Source of the DNA: Candidatus Dojkabacteria bacterium
Lineage (GTDB): Bacteria; Patescibacteria; Dojkabacteria; SC72; JAFGCJ01
Length of the DNA stretch: 64,000 bases
NCBI GenBank assembly: GCA_016932785.1
Contig: JAFGCJ010000002.1
Coordinates: forward strand, 1 to 64,000
Reading direction: 5' to 3'
Shown: piece after piece, positions 50,858 to 58,567 of the stretch
How the letters are laid out: the number at the start of each line of letters is the position of its first letter
Numbering within the stretch: the stretch's first letter is position 1
Notes under the pieces: generated by a model
The model's database searches: none
Seen by the model: the letters and a program-made list of their open reading frames with translations, nothing else
Told to the model about the DNA's origin: nothing
Translations under genes and position numbers: made by a program

Positions 50858-51679
50858 CTATTCAAACTCTCTCTCATAGGGTCTATTTTGCCTGATCCAG
50901 ACTTCGGCCTCTCCGTCTCTGGTCAGGGGATCCTCGTTTAGAACAGCTTCAGCTGTAAGAGCGAGGTAATCCCTTACTCCCTCCGGCAGTACTTCACCTT
51001 CTGTTCGACAATCAAATTCCACTGAAAAATCTGCGTCAGCATCAAGAGTTGTAATGACTTCTGTTTTAATGCCGTCAATAGGAATTCCCAGTATTTTAGA
51101 AAATCTTGTTGCTACCTCTGTAGTGACGCGTTGAAATTGTTCGGTTTCTTTCTGTGATTCAGTCATATGTTCTGGACTAGAAATTTCTCCGCTTAATAAA
51201 TGAGCATTTGGAGAGAGAAAAAGTCTGATCTGGGGATTTCTTACTGCTGAGCCCCATCTACGCATTTCATCTTCTGTGAGTGTAGGAACTGGGTCTGGTG
51301 CGTCTTTTCTCCTTAGCATCCAAGCGGTTTCATCCCATACTCTAATGACGGTTCCTAGACCTGGGATTCCAGATTCCTTACATAATTCCTGTATTTGTGT
51401 CCCAGCTGCGCTGATTTGTTCTTCGTTGGGACGAAAATCAACTCCTTCTTCATAAGTTCCGACACCCGCGGTTAGTTCTATTGCAAGAACTGTTCCGTCA
51501 GTTGCCTCTTTAGCTCCTTTCCCGACTCGTACCTCTCGATCATCTGGATCTAGCGTGTCTATTCCTAGCTCACGATGAGTTATATCCAGGGCTTGGTCGC
51601 AGAGGGCCCGTGCCTGTTGTGGAGTTACCCCTTTAGGGAGTTGTGAATCTGGTAGTTGAAGATCAGCTATAGGTGACAT
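50858..51679 (-). CDS. Hypothetical protein, duplicated as a fragment 2 kb away
   Basis: 273 residues, soluble, acidic. Sequences such as GVTPQQARALCDQALDITHRELGI, GTVLAIELTAGVGTYEEGVDF, LGTVIRVWDETAWMLRRKDAP and WGSAVRNPQIRLFLSPNAHLLSG show no family I recognise. Charge and Trp content suggest a globular protein. The 5' end plus upstream region has a degenerate direct copy at 48970-49101, so the locus has undergone a duplication around the helicase gene. Confidence 0.65.
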   Translation of the reverse strand: MSPIADLQLPDSQLPKGVTPQQARALCDQALDITHRELGIDTLDPDDREVRVGKGAKEATDGTVLAIELTAGVGTYEEGVDFRPNEEQISAAGTQIQELCKESGIPGLGTVIRVWDETAWMLRRKDAPDPVPTLTEDEMRRWGSAVRNPQIRLFLSPNAHLLSGEISSPEHMTESQKETEQFQRVTTEVATRFSKILGIPIDGIKTEVITTLDADADFSVEFDCRTEGEVLPEGVRDYLALTAEAVLNEDPLTRDGEAEVWIRQNRPYEREFE

Positions 51680-51803
51680 GGTGCAATTATATCATAGGAG
51701 ATAGAGTTTATGTTATGGGATAGTAGGGTTTTGGTTTGCGTGGGTTTGTCTTGTGGGGCGTGGCTGGTGTGTTGTAATTTTGCTTTCCACTATTTCGTAT
51801 GTC

Positions 51804-52583
51804 TTAATTCAGCTTTGCAAGGATCTTGTTTAGTACTGTCTCGCTTTTTGCCATTACGACTGTTGGAAGTAACTTTATGAATTTTTTAAACTCAAAGTTC
51901 TTGCCATCTAATGTCTTTATTTTGTATCCAAGCTCTTGTGCAAGAATTATTCCTGGTAGTAAATCCTCAGTTTCATTTTTTATTGCCACTATTGCGTCTG
52001 TTTGTCCTCTAAGTAATAGGAGTGCATCGTATGATGGACACCATAGGGAGAGTATTCTTTTAAAGTCTTTTTTCAGTTTTTTCTTTGCTTTTTCCTGTTC
52101 TTTCTGAGCTGCGTATCCTCCTATTAACGATATAATACCTGTTTCCTTTGAATCGGGCTTTGTTGGCGATTTACCATTTATTGTAACGCCATCGTCTTTC
52201 ACTGCTTGCACAAAAATATCTAGAATTGGGTAATAAAATGCAGAAAACCCAGTTCCGTTATCACCAATGAATGTTGCAGTAATAGAAAATATAGGCAATC
52301 CAGCCAGATAATTGCTTGTTCCATCAAGCGGATCAAGCACCCACAGGTTATTTTGACCTTTTGAAAGGCCCATTTCTTCTGAATAGATTGAGTCTTTAGG
52401 GAATCTCTGCTTTATTCCAGTTACTATTGTTTTTTCGGCATAAATATCTGCCTCTGTCTGTTGATTGAAGTTTCCTTTGTCTTTATATTCGTGAGGGAGA
52501 CCAAACTGTGTGGCTATTTGGTCCCCTACTAATTTTGATATGTCATTAAATAGGCTTAATCTCTCTTTAATCTGTTCTATCAT
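51804..52583 (-). CDS. Inositol monophosphatase-family phosphatase
   Basis: 259 residues. Motif I is YSEEMG with the metal-binding Glu, motif II WVLDPLDGTSNY with the Asp ligands, and a third motif region around WCPSYDALLLLRGQ. The family includes IMPase, 3'-phosphoadenosine-5'-phosphate (CysQ) and fructose-1,6-bisphosphatase-like members. The middle of the protein is shorter than usual and lacks a clear W-D-x-x-A motif (S-Y-D-A here). Single-gene unit. Confidence 0.88.
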   Translation of the reverse strand: MIEQIKERLSLFNDISKLVGDQIATQFGLPHEYKDKGNFNQQTEADIYAEKTIVTGIKQRFPKDSIYSEEMGLSKGQNNLWVLDPLDGTSNYLAGLPIFSITATFIGDNGTGFSAFYYPILDIFVQAVKDDGVTINGKSPTKPDSKETGIISLIGGYAAQKEQEKAKKKLKKDFKRILSLWCPSYDALLLLRGQTDAIVAIKNETEDLLPGIILAQELGYKIKTLDGKNFEFKKFIKLLPTVVMAKSETVLNKILAKLN

Positions 52584-52698
52584 GAGAATACTTTACTATC
52601 AGTGGTAGTTAATTTCAATACTTAATTTCTATTTTCAGTACTATCTGGAATCGTGCTATTATGAATAGTAATAAGATTAATTTATTAATCTAACTATT

Positions 52699-53016
52699 AT
52701 GCCCAAGACAAAATTAGGTAACTGGTCGATCGGACTTATAATCGCAATGCCCTTTTTGTTTCTTCTCGGCCGATTTTTTATAGATTTGTTTTACGAGTCG
52801 GTATCATCTGGAGATACTATTCTTGAGGATATTGCTAAGAGGCCCGCTTTGGGACTTTCGATGCTTGCTGGAATGGGTTCTGGAGTCTCAGCCTTTGTTA
52901 CTGGGCTGATAGCGATCATAAAACAGAAGGAACGGGCGTTACTGGTCTTTGTGTCAACTGTGTTAGGTGCATTGGTGGTTTTATTTCTCATAGCTGAAAT
53001 AGTATATCCACACTGA
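52699..53016 (+). CDS. Small membrane protein
   Basis: 105 residues with three hydrophobic segments: IGLIIAMPFLFLLGRFFIDLF, LGLSMLAGMGSGVSAFVTGLIAI and LLVFVSTVLGALVVLFLIAEIV. The layout resembles small membrane proteins of unknown function that occur beside stress genes in Patescibacteria; I do not assign a family. The start region has TATTATG and a 46-nt leader. Downstream is a 530-base stretch without a gene. Confidence 0.55.
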   Translation: MPKTKLGNWSIGLIIAMPFLFLLGRFFIDLFYESVSSGDTILEDIAKRPALGLSMLAGMGSGVSAFVTGLIAIIKQKERALLVFVSTVLGALVVLFLIAEIVYPH

Positions 53017-53349
53017 TAGATCGCTACTAATAAATCGCCGGGAATTTATTCTGAAGTAGGTTTCACTTTTCGGCAGTGTAGATGCAGTATTTGAACAGAC
53101 CTCTTAGGGCTAAATTGTAGTACTCTACTCCATTGGTCACGTTGACGAAATACTTTATCAATCTGAGAAAGTTTACATTTTTGAATTGCATCTCGACGTG
53201 TTTGTGCAATCTAATGAATGATTTTGCTGCATTATACCTGATGTCTTACTCCTGAATATTTTTGTATCCAAATTGCATTGTTTGGACTATGTTGCATAAA
53301 CAGTCGGGCCTATAGTGTAATCACCATTAAGAGCTGTGGTCATTAAATA
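53017..53349 (+). other. Non-coding stretch ahead of a strong terminator
   Basis: About 330 bases without a credible reading frame on either strand, ending at a clear intrinsic terminator (53350). It may be a long 3' trailer of the preceding membrane-protein gene or an independent non-coding RNA; no tmRNA, 6S, RNase P or SRP feature is recognisable. I saw no promoter that would settle it. Confidence 0.3.
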
Positions 53350-53382
53350 GCAACATTTGCTTTTAGCGAAGTGTTGCTTTTT
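53350..53382 (+). terminator. Intrinsic terminator
   Basis: GCAACA-T-TTGC pairs with GCGA-A-G-TGTTGC around a TTTTA loop (11-bp stem, 53350-53377) and is followed by TTTTT. The clearest rho-independent terminator in the window, plus strand. Confidence 0.85.
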
Positions 53383-53501
53383 GACTGCTCTTTTACAATC
53401 AAAGGACAGTATGCTCTTCCTGATATTGAAATAATGGCCGTATTAAGTGGATATTTTTAATGTCTTCTTATATCGGTCATTAATCGATTCAGAAGGAGGT
53501 G

Positions 53502-53564
53502 ATGCGAAAAGAAAAGTTTTGTGGATGTTTTTGGGGTTACTAGAAGAAAGTGGAGGAAAAAGCT
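53502..53564 (+). promoter_or_regulatory. Strong ribosome-binding sites and possible leader peptide
   Basis: AGAAGGAGGTGATG is almost the full anti-Shine-Dalgarno complement and opens a 13-codon frame (MRKEKFCGCFWGY, stop at TAG). A second GGAGG (53552-53556) stands eight bases before the lipoprotein ATG at 53565 and decides that start. Confidence 0.4.
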
Positions 53565-54086
53565 ATGAAGAAATTGAAAATTGCGGGTTTGTTTTTTTTG
53601 ATCCTTGCCGTGGCACTGGCATGTGCGCCTACCGGCGGTGGAGCAGAAGTTCCACCTACCGAGACGCCTGCACCGACTTTGTCTCCCACTCAGGCTCCGA
53701 CATTGGGGCCACCTGCGCCCACAAAGGGGCCAGAGATTCAGACTCAGGAGGCAGAGAAACCGGTCGAGACCCCAGAAATTCCAGGCTATATGCAGACAAT
53801 AGAGGCTGGGCATGATTTCATAATAAGCCGTAAGTGTCCTCCAGGCAGCGATTCAACTGCCATAGAGCTGTATATCAACTTGGACGGGTCTGGTCCCAAA
53901 GGGGCCAGTATCCGTGGGGTTGATGGTCTCCTCCAAGAAGGAGATGAGATCATCCGTGTCGTTAAATGTAACGATGAGGGAGAGGGGGTTCCATACCGAT
54001 TCGGAATGATAATCGAAATTCGGTACAACTCCGTGGACGTCTGGGTATATACTCCCCCTCTACCTGTTCAAGGTTCAGACCTGTAA
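53565..54086 (+). CDS. Lipoprotein with Pro/Thr-rich linker
   Basis: 173 residues. Signal peptide KKLKIAGLFFLILAVALACA with a textbook lipobox (A-L-A-C), followed by Gly/Glu and about 55 residues of Pro/Thr/Gln/Ser linker (ETPAPTLSPTQAP-like), then a beta-rich domain of about 85 residues with IISRKC, IELYINLDG and VVKCNDE. A domain on a Pro/Thr stalk at the outer membrane-facing surface is likely. Style and canonical ribosome-binding site look like Chloroflexi-type lipoproteins rather than the rest of this window, so transfer is possible. A GTG at 53550 is in frame but less likely. Confidence 0.7.
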   Translation: MKKLKIAGLFFLILAVALACAPTGGGAEVPPTETPAPTLSPTQAPTLGPPAPTKGPEIQTQEAEKPVETPEIPGYMQTIEAGHDFIISRKCPPGSDSTAIELYINLDGSGPKGASIRGVDGLLQEGDEIIRVVKCNDEGEGVPYRFGMIIEIRYNSVDVWVYTPPLPVQGSDL

Positions 54087-54366
54087 ATCAGTATGTAAAC
54101 CATTGGAAGTCGATCCCAAAACTTTCCCGCCTAGAGCGGATGAATTTGTCGCACTGTCCTTTGGTTTACTAAATCAATCGAAATTTTGAGTTTTCTCAGG
54201 CCTTTTCCTGTTTCTATCAATTTCTGGAACTCCTCAGTAACATTTTCCTTTTCAAAAAAACTTCAGAGTTACATGCAAAATTATAAGTACACTCTTCCCT
54301 GTGGTATTTGTGATATTACTTCAGCTATAATAGAGCATAAGTTATCCGGGAAGATTGATTTCAAAA
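54087..54366 (+). other. Intergenic stretch with promoter of the Nudix/AlbA_2 gene
   Basis: Contains TCAGCTATAAT (TATAAT 54326-54331) about 36 bases before the start of 54367. On the minus strand a ~40-codon open frame (VTEEFQKLIETGKG... to about 54135), continued in the same frame by a stop-containing 25-codon piece, may be a decayed gene; nothing recognised. Confidence 0.3.
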
Positions 54367-55761
54367 ATGCAAGACTTGAAAGATAAAATTGCAGACTTTT
54401 TAGAGAACGTTCCAATTTCGACAGAGCAGCCAGTTTCTTCTTCATCAATAGGCAAGGATTTGAAAGGTGAGACACTCCATTCTGTGATTGTCTTTTTACA
54501 GTTATTTAACTGTGTAGAAATTAAATCCAAAGGAAAGAAAGCGGGAGAATGGAAAGTTAAGTCGGTATCGCCTACCGCCGATTATTTTCTCAGAAGTCTT
54601 GCGAGATACATCAGAAAAGAAAATTCCTTGATCAGCTCGTGGGCCAAACTTGGGACAACAGACGAGAAGGGTTCAATATTTGATTGGGGGACCAAATATC
54701 TTGCTGAAATGGAGAAGCGGCGGACAGTGAAATTTAGTGATAAGTATCCAACGAGGCTGGTTTCAGTTTCACAAGCTATTATAAAGGCCCGTGTAAAAGG
54801 ATATGAGGAACCTCTTTTTCTTGTCCAGCTTGATGAAAAGATAGATCAGTACCAGTTCATTGGAGGCAGGAAAATTGGTTCTGATAAGGATCTTAAGGCA
54901 ACTATTGAGAGGGAACTAAGTGAGGAGTTGTATAAGAATGACATGGTAAAAAAACATAATTACACGCTGGAACCTTTAGCTGAGAATATGAGGCATTATG
55001 AGATTTCTCCGACATTCGGAGCCTTTACTGAATATACCTTTTCTATCTATCAGATCATGTTTGCTGAGGAGGATATCAAGCTTGGCGGAGGAGACATATG
55101 GGTCTCTGCAAAAGAATTAGAAGCGGAGCAATCTTATGACGGAAAGCATATTAGGTTAACCTTCGAGCCGGAGAAAGTTATAGGAAAGACATATGATGAA
55201 CTCCCCTTGTCCACTGTTCGGGTACAGCCGGAGTTTGCTAGAAAAAAGGCTGCCTCAAAAGATTCCACAGCGAGTGCCCAGAAGATACAGGATCTTATTT
55301 CTGAAGGTGAAAGTACTAATCTTGAATTTAAGGCTACAATTAGGTGGGATAAGAGGAGAAATCAGGTCAACAAAGATTTAGAGAAGGTTGTTGTCAAAGA
55401 AATATCGGCTTTTCTAAATTCCAAAGGAGGAACTCTTTTAATAGGTGTTGACGATGATGGGACTGTAATCGGATTAGGTGATGATATCAAGACCCTGCGA
55501 AAACAGAATCTGGATGGTTATATGCAGGCTGTAGTTAGTCTTATTTCGGATAACATAGGTGTTCAATATTGCTCTAATGTGGACGTTTCTTTTGAAAAAA
55601 TAAATGGTGACGACATTTGCGTTCTTTCTATACGTAAAGCCTCGGGACCTGTGTTTGTGAAGAATAATGATAAAAAAGAGTTCTATGTTAGAAGGTCAAA
55701 TACCTCTAGGCTTCTCGATAGTGAGGAAACTTATAACTATATCCTGCATACTTGGGGCTAG
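54367..55761 (+). CDS. Nudix hydrolase-like domain fused to Schlafen AlbA_2 domain
   Basis: 464 residues from the ATG at 54367. N-terminal ~120 residues form a winged-helix-like part. About residues 140-220 look like a Nudix domain: QFIGGRKIGSDKDLKATIERELSEEL fits G-x5-E-type spacing with RELSEEL as the REUxEE core. From about residue 310, ESTNLEFKATIRWD, EISAFLNSKGGTLLIGVDDDGTVIGLGDD, and EFYVRRSNTSRLL are the AlbA_2 (Schlafen) signature, known for ATP/nucleic acid binding and nuclease function. A Nudix-AlbA_2 fusion with a HTH start is unusual. It could hydrolyse a nucleotide signal while controlling RNA or DNA. Next gene is receiver-like. Confidence 0.75.
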   Translation: MQDLKDKIADFLENVPISTEQPVSSSSIGKDLKGETLHSVIVFLQLFNCVEIKSKGKKAGEWKVKSVSPTADYFLRSLARYIRKENSLISSWAKLGTTDEKGSIFDWGTKYLAEMEKRRTVKFSDKYPTRLVSVSQAIIKARVKGYEEPLFLVQLDEKIDQYQFIGGRKIGSDKDLKATIERELSEELYKNDMVKKHNYTLEPLAENMRHYEISPTFGAFTEYTFSIYQIMFAEEDIKLGGGDIWVSAKELEAEQSYDGKHIRLTFEPEKVIGKTYDELPLSTVRVQPEFARKKAASKDSTASAQKIQDLISEGESTNLEFKATIRWDKRRNQVNKDLEKVVVKEISAFLNSKGGTLLIGVDDDGTVIGLGDDIKTLRKQNLDGYMQAVVSLISDNIGVQYCSNVDVSFEKINGDDICVLSIRKASGPVFVKNNDKKEFYVRRSNTSRLLDSEETYNYILHTWG

Positions 55762-55787
55762 GTCTTTACTGCAAGTTCTAAGTATCC

Positions 55788-55793
55788 TATAAT
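55788..55793 (+). promoter_or_regulatory. Leaderless-type -10 box of the receiver-like gene
   Basis: TATAAT (CCTATAATGG) ten bases before the ATG at 55804, so the gene has its own near-leaderless promoter despite sitting 42 bases behind the Nudix/AlbA_2 gene. Confidence 0.5.
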
Positions 55794-55803
55794 GGTTAAT
55801 TAA

Positions 55804-56331
55804 ATGATATCAGGAAATGCTTCAAAACCAAAATTAAGAATACTTATTGTTGATGATGATAAGGGCTGGAGAGAAATTCTTTCTGATGTAGTCAGTAGAA
55901 AATTTTTAGAGTCAGAGTCCGCTGATAAGTACGAACTTGAATTAGTAGTCATCGAGCCTGGTGAAGGCGAAGGTAAACATATGGAAGGACGAAAATATAT
56001 AGAAAGAGCTAGAGATGTTTTGCGTGCAGGCGGTATTCATGGTGCTCTTATTGACTGGAATGTGGGTGATCAAGGAGATATCTTTATTCCTAAAGAAGAT
56101 AAGGTCTATACTGGAGAGTTATTGAAGGAGGTTTATGGTATGCGTATCCCTTTGATAGCTGTAACCGGGAGTGGTAAATCGTTTACTAATTTTGAGGCTC
56201 AGTTAATGGAGCAAGGTATAGGACTTGATTCAATAAGAAAGAATACTGTTAGTACATCGGATCCTATTTTCCAGCAATTTATTGAGGGAGCCATTTCGCT
56301 TTGTGATCAAGAGCTTAAGGGGGGGTATTGA
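55804..56331 (+). CDS. Orphan receiver (response-regulator) domain protein
   Basis: 175 residues forming one CheY-like domain: acidic pocket D17-D18 in ILIVDDDKGW, phosphoacceptor D84 in ALIDWNVGD, T121 in AVTGSGKS and K146 in IRKN. All key residues for phosphorylation are present. There is a 50-residue insertion between strands 1 and 2 (GEGEGKHMEGRKY), and no output domain or histidine kinase nearby. Adjacent to a Nudix/AlbA_2 fusion; a functional pair is inference. Confidence 0.8.
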   Translation: MISGNASKPKLRILIVDDDKGWREILSDVVSRKFLESESADKYELELVVIEPGEGEGKHMEGRKYIERARDVLRAGGIHGALIDWNVGDQGDIFIPKEDKVYTGELLKEVYGMRIPLIAVTGSGKSFTNFEAQLMEQGIGLDSIRKNTVSTSDPIFQQFIEGAISLCDQELKGGY

Positions 56332-56417
56332 AGGATCCGTTTCAAGTATTGAGAGTTAGTACTGCTCTTGAAGTTTTGTCTTAGAAGAAGTTCGAAATTT
56401 TTTGCCTGATTAGATTC

Positions 56418-56868
56418 TTATTCTTTATTTTTAAATTCCAGGGCTAAGGAGTTTATGCAATATCGGTGTCCTGTCGGCTCTGGGCCGTCGTCGAATTTGT
56501 GACCGAGGTGAGCTCCGCATTTTGAGCAGGTTACTTCTGTTCTATTCATGCTGTAGGAAGTGTCGGGCTGTTCTGTTACGGTGGCATTGTTTATTGGCTG
56601 AAAGAAACTTGGCCATCCGGATTTAGAGTCGTATTTGGCCTCAGACGAAAAAAGTTGCTGACCGCAGTTTACACAGCTATATGTCCCCTTTTGGAAATTT
56701 TTATAATATTTTCCGCTTCCTGGTGGTTCAGTTCCTTTCAGAAAACAAATGTTGTACTGTTCGTCAGTTAGTTTGGGATTTGTCTTTCTCAGCAGAATTG
56801 CTTGAAAAGTTATTTACCAATATTATTTGTTCATTTGTTGGGGGGTTATTGAATTCTTTCTTGTCCAT
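56418..56868 (-). pseudogene. msrB: msrB (methionine-R-sulfoxide reductase), frameshifted or non-canonical start
   Basis: The frame from 56813 to the TAA at 56418 encodes a full MsrB domain: LTDEQYNICFLKGTEPPGSGKY, CVNCGQQLF, SGWPSFFQPI, TEVTCSKCGAHLGHKFDDGPEPTG and RYCINSLAL, with two zinc CxxC pairs and the catalytic Cys (RYCIN). No ATG, GTG or TTG starts it; an ATG at 56868 reads KKEFNNPPTNEQIIL in another frame and ends at once. One lost or gained base would join them. The alternative is a rare ATT or CTG start near 56798-56792. The reductase would repair methionine-R-sulfoxide. Confidence 0.8.
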
Positions 56869-56957
56869 AGTTACCGGATAGTAAGATGATTTTATCTATT
56901 GTAGAACTTTTATAAAAATAATTGAAGGATCTGTGCAGTAATAATGATTGGTTCTGC

Positions 56958-56963
56958 TATAAT
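56958..56963 (+). promoter_or_regulatory. Leaderless-type -10 box that decides the hydrolase start
   Basis: TGCTATAAT ends at 56963 and a GTG follows at 56971, seven bases on, in frame with the alpha/beta hydrolase. An upstream ATG at 56944 would precede the promoter and cannot be on this transcript. Confidence 0.6.
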
Positions 56964-56970
56964 CGATTCT

Positions 56971-57753
56971 GTGCAAAAAAAGAAGCTATCATACAAAACT
57001 GATGACGACATAGATCTAGTTGGAATTCTAACCAGGCCACCTACCCCTTCTTCTGAAAAGGGTTGTGTGATCATGTGTCATGGAATCACTGTCGACAAGG
57101 ATGAAGGAGGCACTTTTGTTGGATTATCAAAAAGTCTATATGAGAATGACTTCTCTTCTTTTCGTTTCGATTATCGTGGACACGGAGAAAGTGGTGGTAA
57201 GCCTGCGGAGATGACTATTACTGGGGAACACAGAGATCTTCAGGCTACAATCAGATTAGTTAGAGAATTGGGGTATCGGAAGCTATTTTTGCTTGGTGCG
57301 AGTTTCGCTTGCGGATCGGTGGCTTTGGAGCTTTCACAAAACGAGGATGATTTTGAGGCAGTTGTGTTGTGGAATCCTGTTGTGGATTATGAAAGCCTGC
57401 TTGAACCTAGATTACCTTGGTCAAAAAAATATTTCGGTCCTGTTGCTGAAAAGAGGGCCAAAGAAAAGGGATACACAAAGGTCGGCAGTCACGAATTTCC
57501 TGTAGGATATAAGCTCTTCAAAGAGATGAGAGAAATTAATCTGTGCGGTCTACTTTCAAGGGTAAGACTTCCGATTCTTTTTATTCATGGGGATTGCGAT
57601 ACATATATTCCATATGAAGATACCAAAAAGTGTTCCGAGCTTGTTGAGAATGGCGAGTTATATATAGCTCAAGGTTCAGAACATGGATTTCACGATGAGA
57701 ATATTCTGGCTGTAGTGATCAAAAAGACTGTGGGTTTCTTTGATATATCCTAG
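56971..57753 (+). CDS. Alpha/beta hydrolase (BAAT/DLH-like)
   Basis: 260 residues from GTG 56971 (KKKLSYKTDDDIDLVGILTRPP follows closely). Oxyanion-region strand CVIMCHGITVDKDEGG, nucleophile elbow FLLGASFACGSVALE with Ser, acid Asp in LFIHGDCDTYIPYED, and catalytic His in QGSEHGFHDE. Belongs with small peptidase/dienelactone hydrolase-like or thioesterase enzymes; substrate unknown. A start at ATG 56944 is less likely because of the promoter position. Overlaps the VIT1 gene's possible early starts. Confidence 0.88.
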   Translation: MQKKKLSYKTDDDIDLVGILTRPPTPSSEKGCVIMCHGITVDKDEGGTFVGLSKSLYENDFSSFRFDYRGHGESGGKPAEMTITGEHRDLQATIRLVRELGYRKLFLLGASFACGSVALELSQNEDDFEAVVLWNPVVDYESLLEPRLPWSKKYFGPVAEKRAKEKGYTKVGSHEFPVGYKLFKEMREINLCGLLSRVRLPILFIHGDCDTYIPYEDTKKCSELVENGELYIAQGSEHGFHDENILAVVIKKTVGFFDIS

Positions 57754-57823
57754 ATCTGGAAGTCTGAGAACTTATGCTTTTGTGTGTTTCAATCTTACCT
57801 CTTTATGTTATTATGGATTTAAC

Positions 57824-58330
57824 GTGAGAAGAATTTTAGACCGAAAACTAGGAATGCTACGCAATGCAATATTCGGAGTACAAGATAGTCTTGGTTCGAC
57901 TTGTGGTTTTTTGTCTGGTGTGGCAGTGAGTGGTGCAGAGAAGAGATATATCCTGGTTTCAGGAGTGGTTCTGATATTCGTTGAGGCTTTTTCTATGGCT
58001 GTTGGCACATTGATTTCTGAGCACTCGATTGAAGAATTTAATGAGAAAAAAAGCTTGAATATTTTTAGATCGATTAGAAACTCAGGTGTGATGTTTTTTT
58101 CGTATTTTGTTGCAGGGTTTATACCGCTTGTACCCTATTTGATTTTTGATGAGAGGATACGACTTTATATTTCTATAGTATTCTCTGTTTTGGTGTTGGT
58201 GTTATTGGCCATTGTTAATTCAAAACTTCTCGGGTTGAAGGTTGTCCATCATTTGATTGAAATTGTAGTTGTAGGATCGATAGCAATAGTTGCAGGAGTG
58301 ATTATTGGGGGACTTGTTTCGGTTGGGTGA
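57824..58330 (+). CDS. VIT1/CCC1-family divalent metal transporter
   Basis: About 168 residues from GTG 57824, which follows TATTAT by nine bases. LRNAIFGVQDSLGSTCGFLSGVAVSGAEKRYI matches the conserved first helix, with its metal-coupling acidic residue in GVQDSLGS, and VEAFSMAVGTLISEHSIEEF contains the second helix and the cytosolic Met/Glu metal-binding part. Three more helices follow. Would export or store iron or manganese in the membrane. A TTG-start extension to 57740 is unsupported. Confidence 0.87.
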   Translation: MRRILDRKLGMLRNAIFGVQDSLGSTCGFLSGVAVSGAEKRYILVSGVVLIFVEAFSMAVGTLISEHSIEEFNEKKSLNIFRSIRNSGVMFFSYFVAGFIPLVPYLIFDERIRLYISIVFSVLVLVLLAIVNSKLLGLKVVHHLIEIVVVGSIAIVAGVIIGGLVSVG

Positions 58331-58364
58331 TTGTTTACTTCGAAACCTCTAGAATGTCCAATTG

Positions 58365-58481
58365 TTAAGAGAAATTCTTAATAATGTAGTCAGGTTTATG
58401 CCCTTTTTTCTTTGTAAGCCTTTTTCCATCAGGATTAAACCAGGCTGTGTCTATCCCTACTTTCTGAATTTCAATATTTAT
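58365..58481 (-). pseudogene. C-terminal remnant of a YjjG-type HAD phosphatase
   Basis: An uninterrupted 38-codon frame reads IQKVGIDTAWFNPDGKRL and GHKPDYIIKNFS then stops. This resembles the C-terminal end of YjjG/5'-nucleotidase-type HAD proteins (NAGI-D-T-x-W-F-N-P-x-G-K ... KP-x-Y-x-I-x-x-L). The catalytic first two-thirds are missing; the frame is blocked upstream by stops. The rest of this 236-base gap holds only an AT-rich promoter for rpiA. Confidence 0.6.
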
Positions 58482-58567
58482 AGTCTATCTTTTGGTCTGA
58501 TTCAAATGTATTTTTAACCTTTTTAAGTGATTGACTTATATTGAGCTAAAATACTACACTTTAAGCT

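Noticed and set aside
54281..54475. Fragment of an alkyltransferase-like protein (IAEVISQIPQGR)
   Set aside because: Only 12 residues resemble that family and the rest of the frame is antisense to the Nudix/AlbA_2 gene; too little to call.
56944..56970. ATG at 56944 as start of the alpha/beta hydrolase
   Set aside because: The best promoter box lies downstream of it, seven bases before an in-frame GTG, so a transcript from that promoter would not contain the ATG.
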